From positions 6,572,001 through 6,636,000 of the forward strand of contig NZ_SHLD01000001.1 of the NCBI RefSeq assembly GCF_004217615.1: 64,000 bases of DNA, given 5' to 3'. The translations under genes and the position numbers were made by a program. The stretch's first letter is position 1. Each line of letters opens with the position of its first letter. The notes beneath the pieces were generated by a model, which searched no databases, was not told the DNA's origin, and saw only the letters and a list, made by a program, of their open reading frames with translations. Origin of the DNA: Micromonospora kangleipakensis. Lineage in GTDB: Bacteria > Actinomycetota > Actinomycetes > Mycobacteriales > Micromonosporaceae. Positions 52,879-61,068 of this stretch are shown in pieces.

Positions 52879-53333
52879 TCCGCCACCACCAGCGCCTGGG
52901 GGGCGGCCTGCTTCATCCGGGTACGCAGCCACTTGAGCTGGATCGCCGTCTCCTGCTCGCAGGACTTCACCACCGCCAGCAGGTCGGTGTCCCGGGCCCC
53001 GTACGCGGCCTGGCCGACCACCGTCCAGCAGATGTCGCACTCCGCCGCCATCAGGTAGAGGTCCTGCAGGTCGCGGAGCAGCCCGAGCCCGCCGGAGCGG
53101 GTGCCGGAGAAGAGCTCCGAGTGCAGCCGGTCCGGTTCCGCCGGGGCGTCCTCGGCGTACCGGCGGGCGAACGGGGCCAGCTTCTCCGCGTGCTCACGGC
53201 ACTGGGCGGCCAGCCGCCCGCAGGTGTGGAAGACGTCCGGCTCGTCCCGGTGCGCCGCGCCGACCTCGGTGAAGGCGTCGCCGAGGCGGGCCTGGGCCTT
53301 GTGCAGCAGCCCGAGATAGTGCGACAGGTGCAT
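52875..53333 (-). CDS. helical protein of unknown function, oxidoreductase operon
   Basis: 152 aa. All-helical with regularly placed His/Glu/Cys: MHLSHYLGLLHKAQARLGDAFTEVG, HTCGRLAAQCREHAEKLAPFARRY, LQDLYLMAAECDICWTVVGQ and CEQETAIQLKWLRTRMK. It looks like a four-helix bundle, perhaps ferritin-like. It starts 1 nt after the molybdopterin oxidoreductase stop, so it is co-translated and may be an accessory subunit. Confidence 0.7.
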   Translation of the reverse strand: MHLSHYLGLLHKAQARLGDAFTEVGAAHRDEPDVFHTCGRLAAQCREHAEKLAPFARRYAEDAPAEPDRLHSELFSGTRSGGLGLLRDLQDLYLMAAECDICWTVVGQAAYGARDTDLLAVVKSCEQETAIQLKWLRTRMKQAAPQALVVAE

Positions 53334-53334
53334 C

Positions 53335-55797
53335 TCACTCCCCCCTCGACGGTGCCTCGGCGGCCGGCCCGCCGACGGTGGCCGGGATGCCCGATCCCTC
53401 GGGCGGCGCGGAGCCGCCGACGGTGGGCGCGGGCGAGGGGCGGCCCCCGGAGTCCGCCTCCTTCACCACCCGCACCGCGGCGACCTTGAAGATCGGCTGC
53501 TTGGAGACCGGGTCCCAGGCGGTGACGGTCAACTCGTTCGCGGCCCGGTCGTGCCGGCCGCCGCCGGCAGCGCCGGGCCCGGGCCCCGCGGGGCCGGCGG
53601 CGTCCCAGTAGCCGTAATGGAAGGGGAGGAAGACCACGCCGGGGCGTACCCCGCAGATCCGGGCCCGGGCGCGGACGGCGCCGCGCGGTGACTCGACCCG
53701 GACCAGGTCCCCCTCCCCGACACCGAGCGGCCCGGCGTCGGCCGGGCTGAGCTCCACCCAGGCCTCGGGCGCGGCGTGCGCGAGCTGCGGTGCGCGCCCG
53801 GTCTTGGTCCTGGTGTGGAACTGGTAGACGGTGCGGCCGGTGGTGAGCAGCAGCGGGTAGTCGTCGCTCGGCACCTCCGGCGACGGCTGGTACGGCGTCG
53901 CGTGCAGGAACGCCCGCCCGCGCGGCTCCTTGGCCCGGTACTCGTCGGGCAGCAGCTCCGCCCCGGTGGCCAGGTCGTGGCCGTACGACTCGCAGTAGTC
54001 CGGGTCGGTGTTGAAGACCCCGTCGGTGTAGAGCCGCTCGGTGCCGTCCGGGCGCTCCTCGGTGCACGGCCACTGGATGCCGCCGGCGCGCAGCCGCTCG
54101 TACGTGATCGCGGTGTAGTCGCAGGGCCGACCCCGCGAGCACTCCTGCCACGCCTCGAACGCGGACTCCGGATCGGACCACTTGATCAGCGGCGCCCCGT
54201 CGGAGTCACGGAAGTCCATCCGGCGCGCGTAGTCGAGGAAGATGTCCAGGTCGGGGCGGGCCTCACCGGGCGGGTCGACGGCCTTGTCGGAGATGTGCAC
54301 GGTCCGGTCGACGCTGGTGAAGGTGCCGGTCTTCTCACCCCAGGTGGCCGCCGGCAGGACCACGTCGGCCAGCTCGGCGGTCTCGGTCAGGAAGAGGTCC
54401 TGCACCACCAGGAACAGCTCCGGCTTCGTCAGGATCCGGCGGACCCGGGCCAGGTCAGGCAGGGAGACCGCCGGGTTGGTGGCGGAGATCCAGAGCAGCT
54501 TGATCGAACCCTGCTCGGCGTACCGGAAGATCTGCATGGCGTGGGTCGGCGGCGCCCAGTGCGGGATGGTGTCCACCTCGACGTTCCAGAGCCGGGCCAG
54601 CTCCGCGACGTGCTCCGGGTTCTCCCAGTTGCGCAGGCCGGGCAGGTCGCCGTCGGCGCCGCACTCCCGGTTGTTCTGCGCGGTCGGCTGGCCGTTCATC
54701 TGGTAGATCCCGGCCCCGGGCCGGCCGATCATGCCGCGGATCAGGTGCAGGTTGTTCACCTGGCAGGCCGCGGCGGTGGCCTGGTTGGACTGGTAGAAGC
54801 CCTGGAGCACGGTGGAGAGCAGCCGCTGCGACTGGCCCAGCAGCTCGGCGGCCTGCTCGATCTGCCGTGCCGGCAGGTCGCAGATCTCCGCCACCTTGGC
54901 GACCGGGTAGTCCTCCACCACCTTGCACAGCTCGTCGAAGCCGACGGTGTGCGCCCGGACGTACTCCTCGTCGTACCAGCCGCGGCGGATCAGCTCGCGG
55001 AGCAGGCCGTTGAGCAGCGCCAGGTTGGTGCCGTTGCGCAGCGCCAGGTGCACGTCGGCCTCCCGGGCCACCGGCGTGGCGCGCGGGTCGACGGCGAGCA
55101 TCGCCGGCGGGTTCGGCCCGCGCCGCCGGTCCAGCATCCGCATCCAGAGCACGGTCTGGGTCTCCGCGACGTTGTGCCCCCAGAGCGCGATCGCGTCGCA
55201 GTGGTCCACGTCGGTGTACGACCCGGGCTGCCCGTCGGTGCCGAAGGACGCCTTCAGCGCGGCGGCGGCGGTGGCGGTGCAGAGCCGGGTGTTGCCGTCC
55301 ATGTGCGGGGTGCCGAGCCCCGCCTTCCCGATCACCCCGAGCGTGTAGTACTCCTCGAGGAAGAGCTGCCCGCTGGTGTAGAACCCGAAGTGTCCCCAGC
55401 CGCCCGGGCCGTCCAGCAGCTCCTTCGACCGGGCCACGATCCGGCCCATCGCGGTGTCCCAGTCGGTCTCCACCAGGCGGTCGCCCTCGCGGACCAGCGG
55501 CCGGCGCAGCCGGTCCGGGCTGTGGTTGGCCTGCCAGCCGTAGAGGTCCTTCGGGTCGACCCGGCCGTGGTTGATCCGGTCGCCGGCCCGGCCCCGGACG
55601 CCGACGATCCGGTCGTCGACCACCGCGATGTCCATCGCGTCGCCGTTGGAGTGCAGGATCGACGCGGACGGCACCCAGCGCTGCACGTCCGCCTCGGTGT
55701 GGCCGTCGGCGAGGAAGCTGTCCACCCGCACCGGCCACCGGTCACCCGGCCCGTACGGGGTGCGTGGCCCCCACGGGTCCGCGATCCGGTCCACCAT
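53335..55797 (-). CDS. molybdopterin-dependent oxidoreductase (DMSO reductase family)
   Basis: 820 aa. Mo-bisMGD family: FGFYTSGQLFLEEYY, HMDGNTRLCTATAAAALKASFG with the probable Mo-ligand Cys in NTRLC, ALWGHNVAETQTVLWMRM, and C-terminal EWVEL/PRGAVRARA and FLPFHYGYWDAA cofactor-binding parts. The usual N-terminal 4Fe-4S motif (CxxC...C) is missing: the region reads SASILHSNGDAMDIAVVDDRIVGVRGR. It resembles nitrate reductase or formate dehydrogenase catalytic subunits. The middle gene of a three-gene operon with HPP and the helical protein. Confidence 0.88.
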   Translation of the reverse strand: MVDRIADPWGPRTPYGPGDRWPVRVDSFLADGHTEADVQRWVPSASILHSNGDAMDIAVVDDRIVGVRGRAGDRINHGRVDPKDLYGWQANHSPDRLRRPLVREGDRLVETDWDTAMGRIVARSKELLDGPGGWGHFGFYTSGQLFLEEYYTLGVIGKAGLGTPHMDGNTRLCTATAAAALKASFGTDGQPGSYTDVDHCDAIALWGHNVAETQTVLWMRMLDRRRGPNPPAMLAVDPRATPVAREADVHLALRNGTNLALLNGLLRELIRRGWYDEEYVRAHTVGFDELCKVVEDYPVAKVAEICDLPARQIEQAAELLGQSQRLLSTVLQGFYQSNQATAAACQVNNLHLIRGMIGRPGAGIYQMNGQPTAQNNRECGADGDLPGLRNWENPEHVAELARLWNVEVDTIPHWAPPTHAMQIFRYAEQGSIKLLWISATNPAVSLPDLARVRRILTKPELFLVVQDLFLTETAELADVVLPAATWGEKTGTFTSVDRTVHISDKAVDPPGEARPDLDIFLDYARRMDFRDSDGAPLIKWSDPESAFEAWQECSRGRPCDYTAITYERLRAGGIQWPCTEERPDGTERLYTDGVFNTDPDYCESYGHDLATGAELLPDEYRAKEPRGRAFLHATPYQPSPEVPSDDYPLLLTTGRTVYQFHTRTKTGRAPQLAHAAPEAWVELSPADAGPLGVGEGDLVRVESPRGAVRARARICGVRPGVVFLPFHYGYWDAAGPAGPGPGAAGGGRHDRAANELTVTAWDPVSKQPIFKVAAVRVVKEADSGGRPSPAPTVGGSAPPEGSGIPATVGGPAAEAPSRGE

Positions 55798-55800
55798 CGC

Positions 55801-56343
55801 TCAGCCCTCCTTGAACGACGATGCCCGCCACGGCGGCGCCGGCCGGCCGGTGGCCCGGTTGAACAGCCAGTCGACCAGGGTCACCAGCAGCACGGCGGCG
55901 AACGCGGTCACCAGCTGGGTGGGGGTACGCAGCAGCCCCAGGCTGACGATCAGGGTGGTGGCGCCGGCCGGCGGGTGCGCGGCGTTCAGCAGCACCAGCA
56001 CCGCGGCGGTGACCGCGAGGGAGCCCGCGGCCGCGATGATCCGGGGCACCGAGACGCCCTCCTGGAGCGCCGACCGGTGGTCGGCGAGCCCGGTCAGCAC
56101 CAGCAGGGCGTACCCGGCGAGCAGCGCCACCAGGTGCCCGATGACGGTGTTGCGCGGTGACGACTCGGGCTTGTCGGGCTGCTCGACGTGCAGCATGACC
56201 GCCGGGCCGAGGCTGGGGAAGAGCCACGGCTGCCGGGTCAACAGGGCGACCGTGCCGGCCACCACCAGGGCGACGCCGCTGCCGGCGAAGGCTCTGCTGG
56301 CGGTGCCGGCACGGGACGGGTTCTCCTCGTTCTGCGCGGGCAT
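55801..56343 (-). CDS. HPP family membrane protein
   Basis: 180 aa with four membrane helices and the HPP motif NAAHPPAGATTL. HPP proteins act in nitrite import into chloroplasts and in cyanobacteria, so a link to nitrate/nitrite metabolism with the next gene is possible but unproven. It starts 4 nt upstream of the oxidoreductase start region, within one operon. Upstream on the minus strand is GATT-N16-GGGTAC. Confidence 0.88.
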   Translation of the reverse strand: MPAQNEENPSRAGTASRAFAGSGVALVVAGTVALLTRQPWLFPSLGPAVMLHVEQPDKPESSPRNTVIGHLVALLAGYALLVLTGLADHRSALQEGVSVPRIIAAAGSLAVTAAVLVLLNAAHPPAGATTLIVSLGLLRTPTQLVTAFAAVLLVTLVDWLFNRATGRPAPPWRASSFKEG

Positions 56344-56386
56344 GACGACTGCTGTACCCCCGCCGCCCGCGAACGAATCGACCGCG

Positions 56387-56926
56387 TCAGGCGGCCTCGA
56401 CCAGCGACTTGATCCGGCGCAGCGTGTCCCGCAGCCCCACCTCCGGGTCGTGGCCGGTGGTCCGCCCCAGGGCCCGGCGGACCGGGTTGGACCGCCAGCG
56501 CAGCTCGGCCCGGATCTCGGTGCCCCGGTCCTGCGGGGCGGGGACCAGCTCGGCCTGCCCCTGCTGGACCACCGGCCCCTCGATGACCCGCCAGCTCAGC
56601 CGGCCCGGGCCGTCGACGGTGAGTTCGGCGCGCCACTCGGTGCCGCCGCCGGCCGGGTCGCTCGCCACGCAGCGCCACCGGTTGTCGTCGAGCTGCTCCA
56701 GGGTCGCCCACTCGGCCAACGCCCGGTCCAGCCGTTCCCGGTCGGTCCAGAAGCCGATCACGGCGTCCATCGGGCGGTCCACGGTGATCCCCCGCTGGAC
56801 CACGTACCAGCCGTCCGCCCGCTCGGCCTGGAGCGGACGCCGCCGCCGGGCCACCATCCGGCCGACACCGACCGCGGCCGCCACGGCCGCGCCCGCCAGC
56901 GCCCACCTCGTTCCTCTGCTGGTCAT
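56387..56926 (-). CDS. SRPBCC family (polyketide cyclase/START-like) membrane-anchored protein
   Basis: 179 aa from ATG 56926 with GGAGGAG upstream. A short N-terminal hydrophobic helix (RWALAGAAVAAAVGVGRM) and a basic stretch RRRRPL are followed by a SRPBCC-type domain (VQRGITVDRPMDAVIGFWTDRERLDRALAEWATLEQLDDNRWRCV). It belongs to the cyclase/dehydrase group common in actinobacterial stress loci. It is divergent from the glycosyltransferase, with stress-type promoters on both sides. Confidence 0.83.
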   Translation of the reverse strand: MTSRGTRWALAGAAVAAAVGVGRMVARRRRPLQAERADGWYVVQRGITVDRPMDAVIGFWTDRERLDRALAEWATLEQLDDNRWRCVASDPAGGGTEWRAELTVDGPGRLSWRVIEGPVVQQGQAELVPAPQDRGTEIRAELRWRSNPVRRALGRTTGHDPEVGLRDTLRRIKSLVEAA

Positions 56927-56972
56927 CACGTCTCCTCCACCCGGACGTCCAGGAATGGCCGCCCGCACCCCG

Positions 56973-56997
56973 CTACCCGGCACGGAGGCGTCGAAAC
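56973..56997 (-). promoter_or_regulatory. putative SigB/SigF-type promoter for the SRPBCC gene
   Basis: Minus strand GTTT (56994-56997), 15-nt spacer, GGGTAG (56973-56978), 47 bp before the start. Confidence 0.55.
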
Positions 56998-57006
56998 GAC
57001 AAATCG

Positions 57007-57031
57007 GTTTGATTGGCGGAAATTAGGGCAT
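57007..57031 (+). promoter_or_regulatory. putative SigB/SigF-type promoter for the glycosyltransferase unit
   Basis: GTTT (57007-57010), 15-nt spacer, GGGCAT (57026-57031), 38 bp before the leader ORF at 57069. Confidence 0.55.
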
Positions 57032-57068
57032 CCGCCGGCCCCGTCCCCGCGTTCCTCTGGGAGGCAGC

Positions 57069-57146
57069 ATGACCTTCGATCACCGTGGACCCGGCCAGCA
57101 CGCCGGCCGCCGGGCGACCGCCCCGTCCGCCCCGGGTGCGGCGTGA
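57069..57146 (+). CDS. possible 25-aa leader peptide
   Basis: ATG 57069 with GGGAGGC nearby; MTFDHRGPGQHAGRRATAPSA plus PGAA. The stop overlaps the GTG of the glycosyltransferase (GTGA). It could couple translation, but in this GC content such a short ORF can be chance. Confidence 0.35.
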   Translation: MTFDHRGPGQHAGRRATAPSAPGAA

Positions 57147-58294
57147 GCGCCCCGGCCCGCGACCAGCACGCGGGGATCGCGCGGGCCCCGGTCGCCGGTC
57201 CCGCGGCCACCGCGCCGGGCGGCGGCCCGCGGCCCGGTCGGCTCCCCGTCGAGTACGTCCTGCCGCTGCGGCGGTCCGACGACAGCGGCCTGACCGGGCT
57301 GACCGACCACCTGCGCGACCTCGCCCTGTTGGTGGACGTCACCGTGGTCGACGGCTCCCCGCCGGAGCTCTTCGCCCGGCACGCCGCCGCCTGGCGGGAC
57401 CTGGTCCGGCACGTCCCGCCCGACCCCGCGCTGCGCGGCGCCAACGGCAAGGCGCTCGGGGTGCTGACCGGGCTCGGCCTGGCCCGGCACGAACACGTGG
57501 TGATCGCCGACGACGATGTCCGGTACGACGAGGCCGGGCTGCGCGCGGTGCACGCGCTGCTGGACCGGGTCGACCTGGTCCGGCCGCAGAACCACTTCGA
57601 CCCGCTGCCCTGGCACGCCTGGTGGGACACCGGCCGGACCCTGCTCAACCGGGCGTTCGGCGGCGACTGGCCGGGCACCGTGGCGGTGCGCCGGAGCACC
57701 TTCCGCGCCATGGGCGGGTACGACCCGGACGTCCTCTTCGAGAACCTGGAGCTGGTCCGCACCGTGCGGGCGTACGGGGGCGGCACGGCGACCCCCGCCT
57801 GGCTGCACGTACGCCGGCTCCCGCCGACCGCCGGGCACTTCCGCGCGCAGCGGATCCGGCAGGCGTACGACGACCAGGCCCAGCCGCTCCGGCTGGTGGC
57901 CGCGCTGGCGGTGCTGCCGGGCGTGGTGGCCGCGCTGGCCGCCCGCCGGCCCGGCCTGCTGCTGCGCACCGCCGTCGCCACGGTGGCCGTCGCCGAGCTG
58001 GGCCGCCGGCGGGCCGGCGGCGCCCGGGTCTTCCCGGCGCACACCACGCTGGCCGCCCCGCTCTGGCTGCTGGAGCGCGGGCTCTGCTCCTGGCTCGCGC
58101 TGGGCCGGCGGTGGCGCGGCGGCGTGCCCTACGCGGACGCGCGGCTGCGCGACGCCGCGCACTCCAGCCGGACGCTGCGCCGCCGGCTGGCCGGGAACGG
58201 CCCCGGTGACCTGGCGCTGTGGGTGGAGGCCGGCGGGCGAGATGTCCCCGCACACGCGACAGCTCGCGGCCACTCCCCGGCGGACCGGGAGTGA
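57143..58294 (+). CDS. glycosyltransferase family 2 protein, membrane-associated
   Basis: 383 aa from GTG 57143. GT-A features: VEYVLPLRRSDDSGLTGLTDHLRDLA, VTVVDGSPPELFARHAAAW, and the metal site VVIADDDVRYDE (DDD). FGGDWPGTVAVRRSTFRAMGGYDPDVLFENLELVRT is the acceptor/GGYD-type loop. C-terminal hydrophobic segments (LVAALAVLPGVVAALAA, LLLRTAVATVAVAEL) suggest membrane association. The sugar and acceptor are unknown; the genomic context is stress/envelope genes. Confidence 0.85.
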   Translation: MSAPARDQHAGIARAPVAGPAATAPGGGPRPGRLPVEYVLPLRRSDDSGLTGLTDHLRDLALLVDVTVVDGSPPELFARHAAAWRDLVRHVPPDPALRGANGKALGVLTGLGLARHEHVVIADDDVRYDEAGLRAVHALLDRVDLVRPQNHFDPLPWHAWWDTGRTLLNRAFGGDWPGTVAVRRSTFRAMGGYDPDVLFENLELVRTVRAYGGGTATPAWLHVRRLPPTAGHFRAQRIRQAYDDQAQPLRLVAALAVLPGVVAALAARRPGLLLRTAVATVAVAELGRRRAGGARVFPAHTTLAAPLWLLERGLCSWLALGRRWRGGVPYADARLRDAAHSSRTLRRRLAGNGPGDLALWVEAGGRDVPAHATARGHSPADRE

Positions 58295-58323
58295 CCGCGA
58301 GCTGCGGCGTACGAGGAGCCTGG

Positions 58324-58974
58324 TCAGTACCGGACCTGGTCGCGGGACTGCTGTGCGGTGTCCTTGACGTCCTGCGCGGCCGACTTCGTGTCGTCCTTGA
58401 CCGCGTGCACGGCGTCCTGGGCGGTGGACTTCACCGACTCGGTGGCGTGCTGGGCCGGCTCGCGCAGCTCGTCCCGGAGCTCGCCGGCGACCTCGCCCAG
58501 CTTCTCCTTCACCGCGCCGGCGTGCTCGCCGGCCTTCTCCTTGACCTGCGTCGCCACCTGCTGCTCGCGGCGGGTGGCCGGGATCAGCGAGGAGGCCAGC
58601 ATGCCGACGCCGAACGCGATCAGGCCGGCGGCCAGCGGGTTGCCCTCCGACTTCTCCCGCAGCACCTGGGGGGCCCGCTGGGCGGCATCGCCGACGGTGG
58701 AGGCGGCGGCGTGCGCCTTGTCGCCGACGTTGGAGGCCGCCGAGGAGGCGTGGTCGGCCACCGAGTGGGCGGCGTGACCGGTGCTGTGGCCGTAGTCCGA
58801 GGCGCTTCCCATGACCTTGTCCCTCACATTCTGGAGCGCGTTGCGCGCCCGCTGCTTACGGTCGTCGACGATGCGGCTCGGGCTGACCTTGTACGCCAGC
58901 GCGTCCACGTCCGAGCTGAGGCTGTTACGGGTGGCCTCGATCTCCCGGCGGATCTGGTCGGGGTCGGTGCTCAT
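58324..58974 (-). CDS. DUF3618 domain-containing protein
   Basis: 216 aa. N-terminal DUF3618 signature STDPDQIRREIEATRNSLSSDVDALAYKVSPSRIVDDR, then a long Ala/Lys-rich helical region with one hydrophobic segment (NPLAAGLIAFGVGMLASSLIP). It is a membrane-associated protein of unknown role, usually next to holin-like proteins. The start overlaps the preceding stop (ATGA). Confidence 0.88.
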   Translation of the reverse strand: MSTDPDQIRREIEATRNSLSSDVDALAYKVSPSRIVDDRKQRARNALQNVRDKVMGSASDYGHSTGHAAHSVADHASSAASNVGDKAHAAASTVGDAAQRAPQVLREKSEGNPLAAGLIAFGVGMLASSLIPATRREQQVATQVKEKAGEHAGAVKEKLGEVAGELRDELREPAQHATESVKSTAQDAVHAVKDDTKSAAQDVKDTAQQSRDQVRY

Positions 58975-59438
58975 CGGGTGACTCCCTCCGGGTGCGGCTT
59001 GAGCGCGTCGGGGATGCGCTGCACGCTGTCGTTGGTCTGCTTGAGGCCGCGAATCCGCTCGGCGTTCTTCTTGGCCATGGAGTAGAGGACCGCGGCGATG
59101 ACCGCCCAGATGACGGCCACGATCAGCGCGGCCCAGCCGGCGTCCATCACGTTGGACAGCCCGGCCCAGAGCGCGATCGAGAGGAACAGCGCCACCATGT
59201 AACCGCCGAAGCCCGCGCCGCCGAAGAGCCCGGCGGCCTTGCCCGCCTTTTTGCCCTCCTGGCGGATCTCCGCCTTGGCCAGCTCGACCTCCTGCCGCAT
59301 CAGCGTGGAGAGATCGGTGGTGACGGAGCGCATCAGCTCACCGAGGGAGCTCCCCCGGACCTCGTCCGCGGTGTGCGGCGCGCCCGTCTCCGCGTGGTAA
59401 CCGGAGTCCAGTCCGGACCCCTGCGTCGGCATGGTCAT
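58971..59438 (-). CDS. phage holin family-like (PF07332-type) membrane protein
   Basis: 155 aa from ATG 59438 with GGGAGG upstream. Helix SLGELMRSVTTDLSTLMRQEVELAKAEIRQEGKKAGKAAG precedes two membrane helices (GFGGYMVALFLSIALWAGL, WAALIVAVIWAVIAAVLYSMAKK). Despite the family name, this is a chromosomal envelope protein in actinobacteria, not evidence of a prophage. Operon with DUF3618. Confidence 0.87.
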   Translation of the reverse strand: MTMPTQGSGLDSGYHAETGAPHTADEVRGSSLGELMRSVTTDLSTLMRQEVELAKAEIRQEGKKAGKAAGLFGGAGFGGYMVALFLSIALWAGLSNVMDAGWAALIVAVIWAVIAAVLYSMAKKNAERIRGLKQTNDSVQRIPDALKPHPEGVTR

Positions 59439-59469
59439 GCCGTCGCCTCCCTTCTGACGGATCGGCCGC

Positions 59470-60261
59470 TCACGGACGGGTGACGCCGCTCGACGGCACA
59501 CCCGGCAGCGGGTCGGTCTGGCTCACCGGCGGCAGCGGCTGGCCGGTGCCGGTCTGCGGGTCGGCGTAGCCACCCCGGGTCGGATCGGTGTAGCCGCCCG
59601 GCTCGGCGTAGCCGGTCTGCGGGTCGGCGTAGCTGCCCGGCGTGGGGTCGAGGTAGCCGCCCGGCGGGACGGCCTCCGGCACCGCGCGCGAGGTCGGGAT
59701 GACCGCGGTCCGGTCCGGGTCGTAGCCCGGGCCGTACGCCCGGCGGGACGCGTCGTTGTCGCCGGTGGCGGCGATGTTCTTGGTCAGCCGGCCGGCGAGC
59801 ACGCCGAGGACGGCGGCGCCGACCAGGAAGGTGCCCGGGTTGCGGCGGGCGTAGCCCTTCACCTCGTTGAGGATGTCGCCCGGCTCGCGCTGCTCCAGCC
59901 ACCCGGCCACGCCGTGCACCCGGTCGGCGGCCTGGTGGGCCAGCTCGGTCACCGGGCCGGGCTGACCGCTGTTCTGCGCCATCGAGCGCATCTCCTCGGC
60001 CAGCGAGCGGAGCCCGCCGGCGGCGCGCTGCTGCTGCTGGCTGGTCTGGGTGGCGACCTGGTTGCGGGCCTCGCCGTAGAGGTTGCGGGCCTGGCGCTTC
60101 GCCTCGCCCACCACCTCCCTGCCCTGCTCCTTGGCGGTCTGCGCGACCGCGCCGCCCGCGTTCGCGGCCTCCGAGCCGACCTGGCGGGCCTGGTCGCGGA
60201 CGCCGCCATTGGTCGACTCCTGCCCGTAGGTGGAGGACGTGGGTGAGAGATCGTAAGTCAT
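59470..60261 (-). CDS. hypothetical protein with Tyr/Pro/Gly-rich C-terminus
   Basis: 263 aa from ATG 60261. The N-terminal half is a long polar helix (DQARQVGSEAANAGGAVAQT, RSLAEEMRSMAQNS) like stress-type YtxH/CsbD-like helical proteins. It is followed by a hydrophobic segment, FLVGAAVLGVLAGRL, and a low-complexity tail with DP(T/Q)(P/T)G(S/Y)YADPQTG repeats. It is the first gene of the leftward operon with the holin-like and DUF3618 genes. Function is unknown. Confidence 0.8.
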   Translation of the reverse strand: MTYDLSPTSSTYGQESTNGGVRDQARQVGSEAANAGGAVAQTAKEQGREVVGEAKRQARNLYGEARNQVATQTSQQQQRAAGGLRSLAEEMRSMAQNSGQPGPVTELAHQAADRVHGVAGWLEQREPGDILNEVKGYARRNPGTFLVGAAVLGVLAGRLTKNIAATGDNDASRRAYGPGYDPDRTAVIPTSRAVPEAVPPGGYLDPTPGSYADPQTGYAEPGGYTDPTRGGYADPQTGTGQPLPPVSQTDPLPGVPSSGVTRP

Positions 60262-60306
60262 GACTACCCTTCCGCTCGGATGGTCGTAGCGGTTGTGCTG
60301 GGGGGA

Positions 60307-60331
60307 TCACGCCGACGTGCTGTCGGCGTGA
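60307..60331. promoter_or_regulatory. perfect dyad in the divergent promoter region
   Basis: TCACGCCGAC-GTGCT-GTCGGCGTGA between the divergent genes at 60261 and 60461. Symmetry and position suit an operator; it could also form a hairpin. Confidence 0.5.
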
Positions 60332-60460
60332 CCTTTCACCTACCCCCGGTCGCCGGGTCCATGCCTGATTCGTCATTTCTCTGCGGAAGTGCCCCGCCGC
60401 GATCACACAATGGAGGGTCGTCCGGTCCCGGGCGGCGGCTGCTCCACGGAGGTGACAGCG

Positions 60461-60943
60461 ATGGCACGTGACGTGCGCGGACGCGCCCCGGCCGGCCCGA
60501 AGCCCCGGATCCAGGCGGTCGCCGCCGCGGTGGCTGCCCTCTTCGTCCTGCTCGGCGTGCTCGGGTTCATCCCCGGGGTCACCACGCACTACGGTGACCT
60601 GGCCTTCGCCGGGCACCACTCGGAGGCGAAGCTGCTCGGCCTGTTCCAGGTGTCGATCCTGCTCAACCTGCTGCACCTGCTCTCCGGCCTGGTCGGGCTG
60701 GTGCTCGCCCGTCGGATCGCCGGGGCCCGGCTCTTCCTGGCCGGCGGCGGCGCCGTCTACCTGGGCCTCTGGCTGTACGGCTTCGCGATCGACCGGGAGA
60801 CCGCGGCCAACTTCGTGCCCTTCAACGACGCGGACAACTGGCTGCACCTGTTCCTCGGCTTCGGGATGCTCGTGGTGGGGCTGCTGCTCTCCAACGACGT
60901 CGGCACCGGCGGCCGGCTGGACACCCCGATCGACCGCCCCTGA
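60461..60943 (+). CDS. DUF4383 domain-containing membrane protein
   Basis: 160 aa from ATG 60461. Four membrane helices with the DUF4383 pattern: AVAALFVLLGVLGFIPGVT, LGLFQVSILLNLLHLLSGLVGLVLAR, AGARLFLAGGGAVYLGLWLYGF, and NFVPFNDADNWLHLFLGFGMLVVGL. Function is unknown; it is often in stress or membrane-maintenance gene groups of actinobacteria. Confidence 0.9.
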   Translation: MARDVRGRAPAGPKPRIQAVAAAVAALFVLLGVLGFIPGVTTHYGDLAFAGHHSEAKLLGLFQVSILLNLLHLLSGLVGLVLARRIAGARLFLAGGGAVYLGLWLYGFAIDRETAANFVPFNDADNWLHLFLGFGMLVVGLLLSNDVGTGGRLDTPIDRP

Positions 60944-60995
60944 CCTGCGCCTTCACCCGGCCGGGTGATCAATGACCCGACACGCCGGGCACAGA

Positions 60996-61021
60996 GTTTG
61001 CCTAATCCTCGCCTGGGGCAA
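60996..61021 (+). promoter_or_regulatory. putative SigB/SigF-type promoter for the DUF6766 gene
   Basis: GTTT (60996-60999), 16-nt spacer, GGGCAA (61016-61021), 47 bp before the start. Confidence 0.55.
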
Positions 61022-61068
61022 CGGAGAGTCACCACGGGGTTGACCCCGACGGACGAGGAGGCCCTGCC

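Noticed and set aside
58971..59438. Prophage holin
   Set aside because: The family is a common actinobacterial membrane protein in a stress-type operon; no lysin or structural phage genes are nearby.
60340..60365. SigB/SigF-type promoter for the 60261 operon (GGGTAG with upstream GGCA)
   Set aside because: The -10 is good but the -35 region reads GGCA instead of GTTT, so the match is too weak to list.
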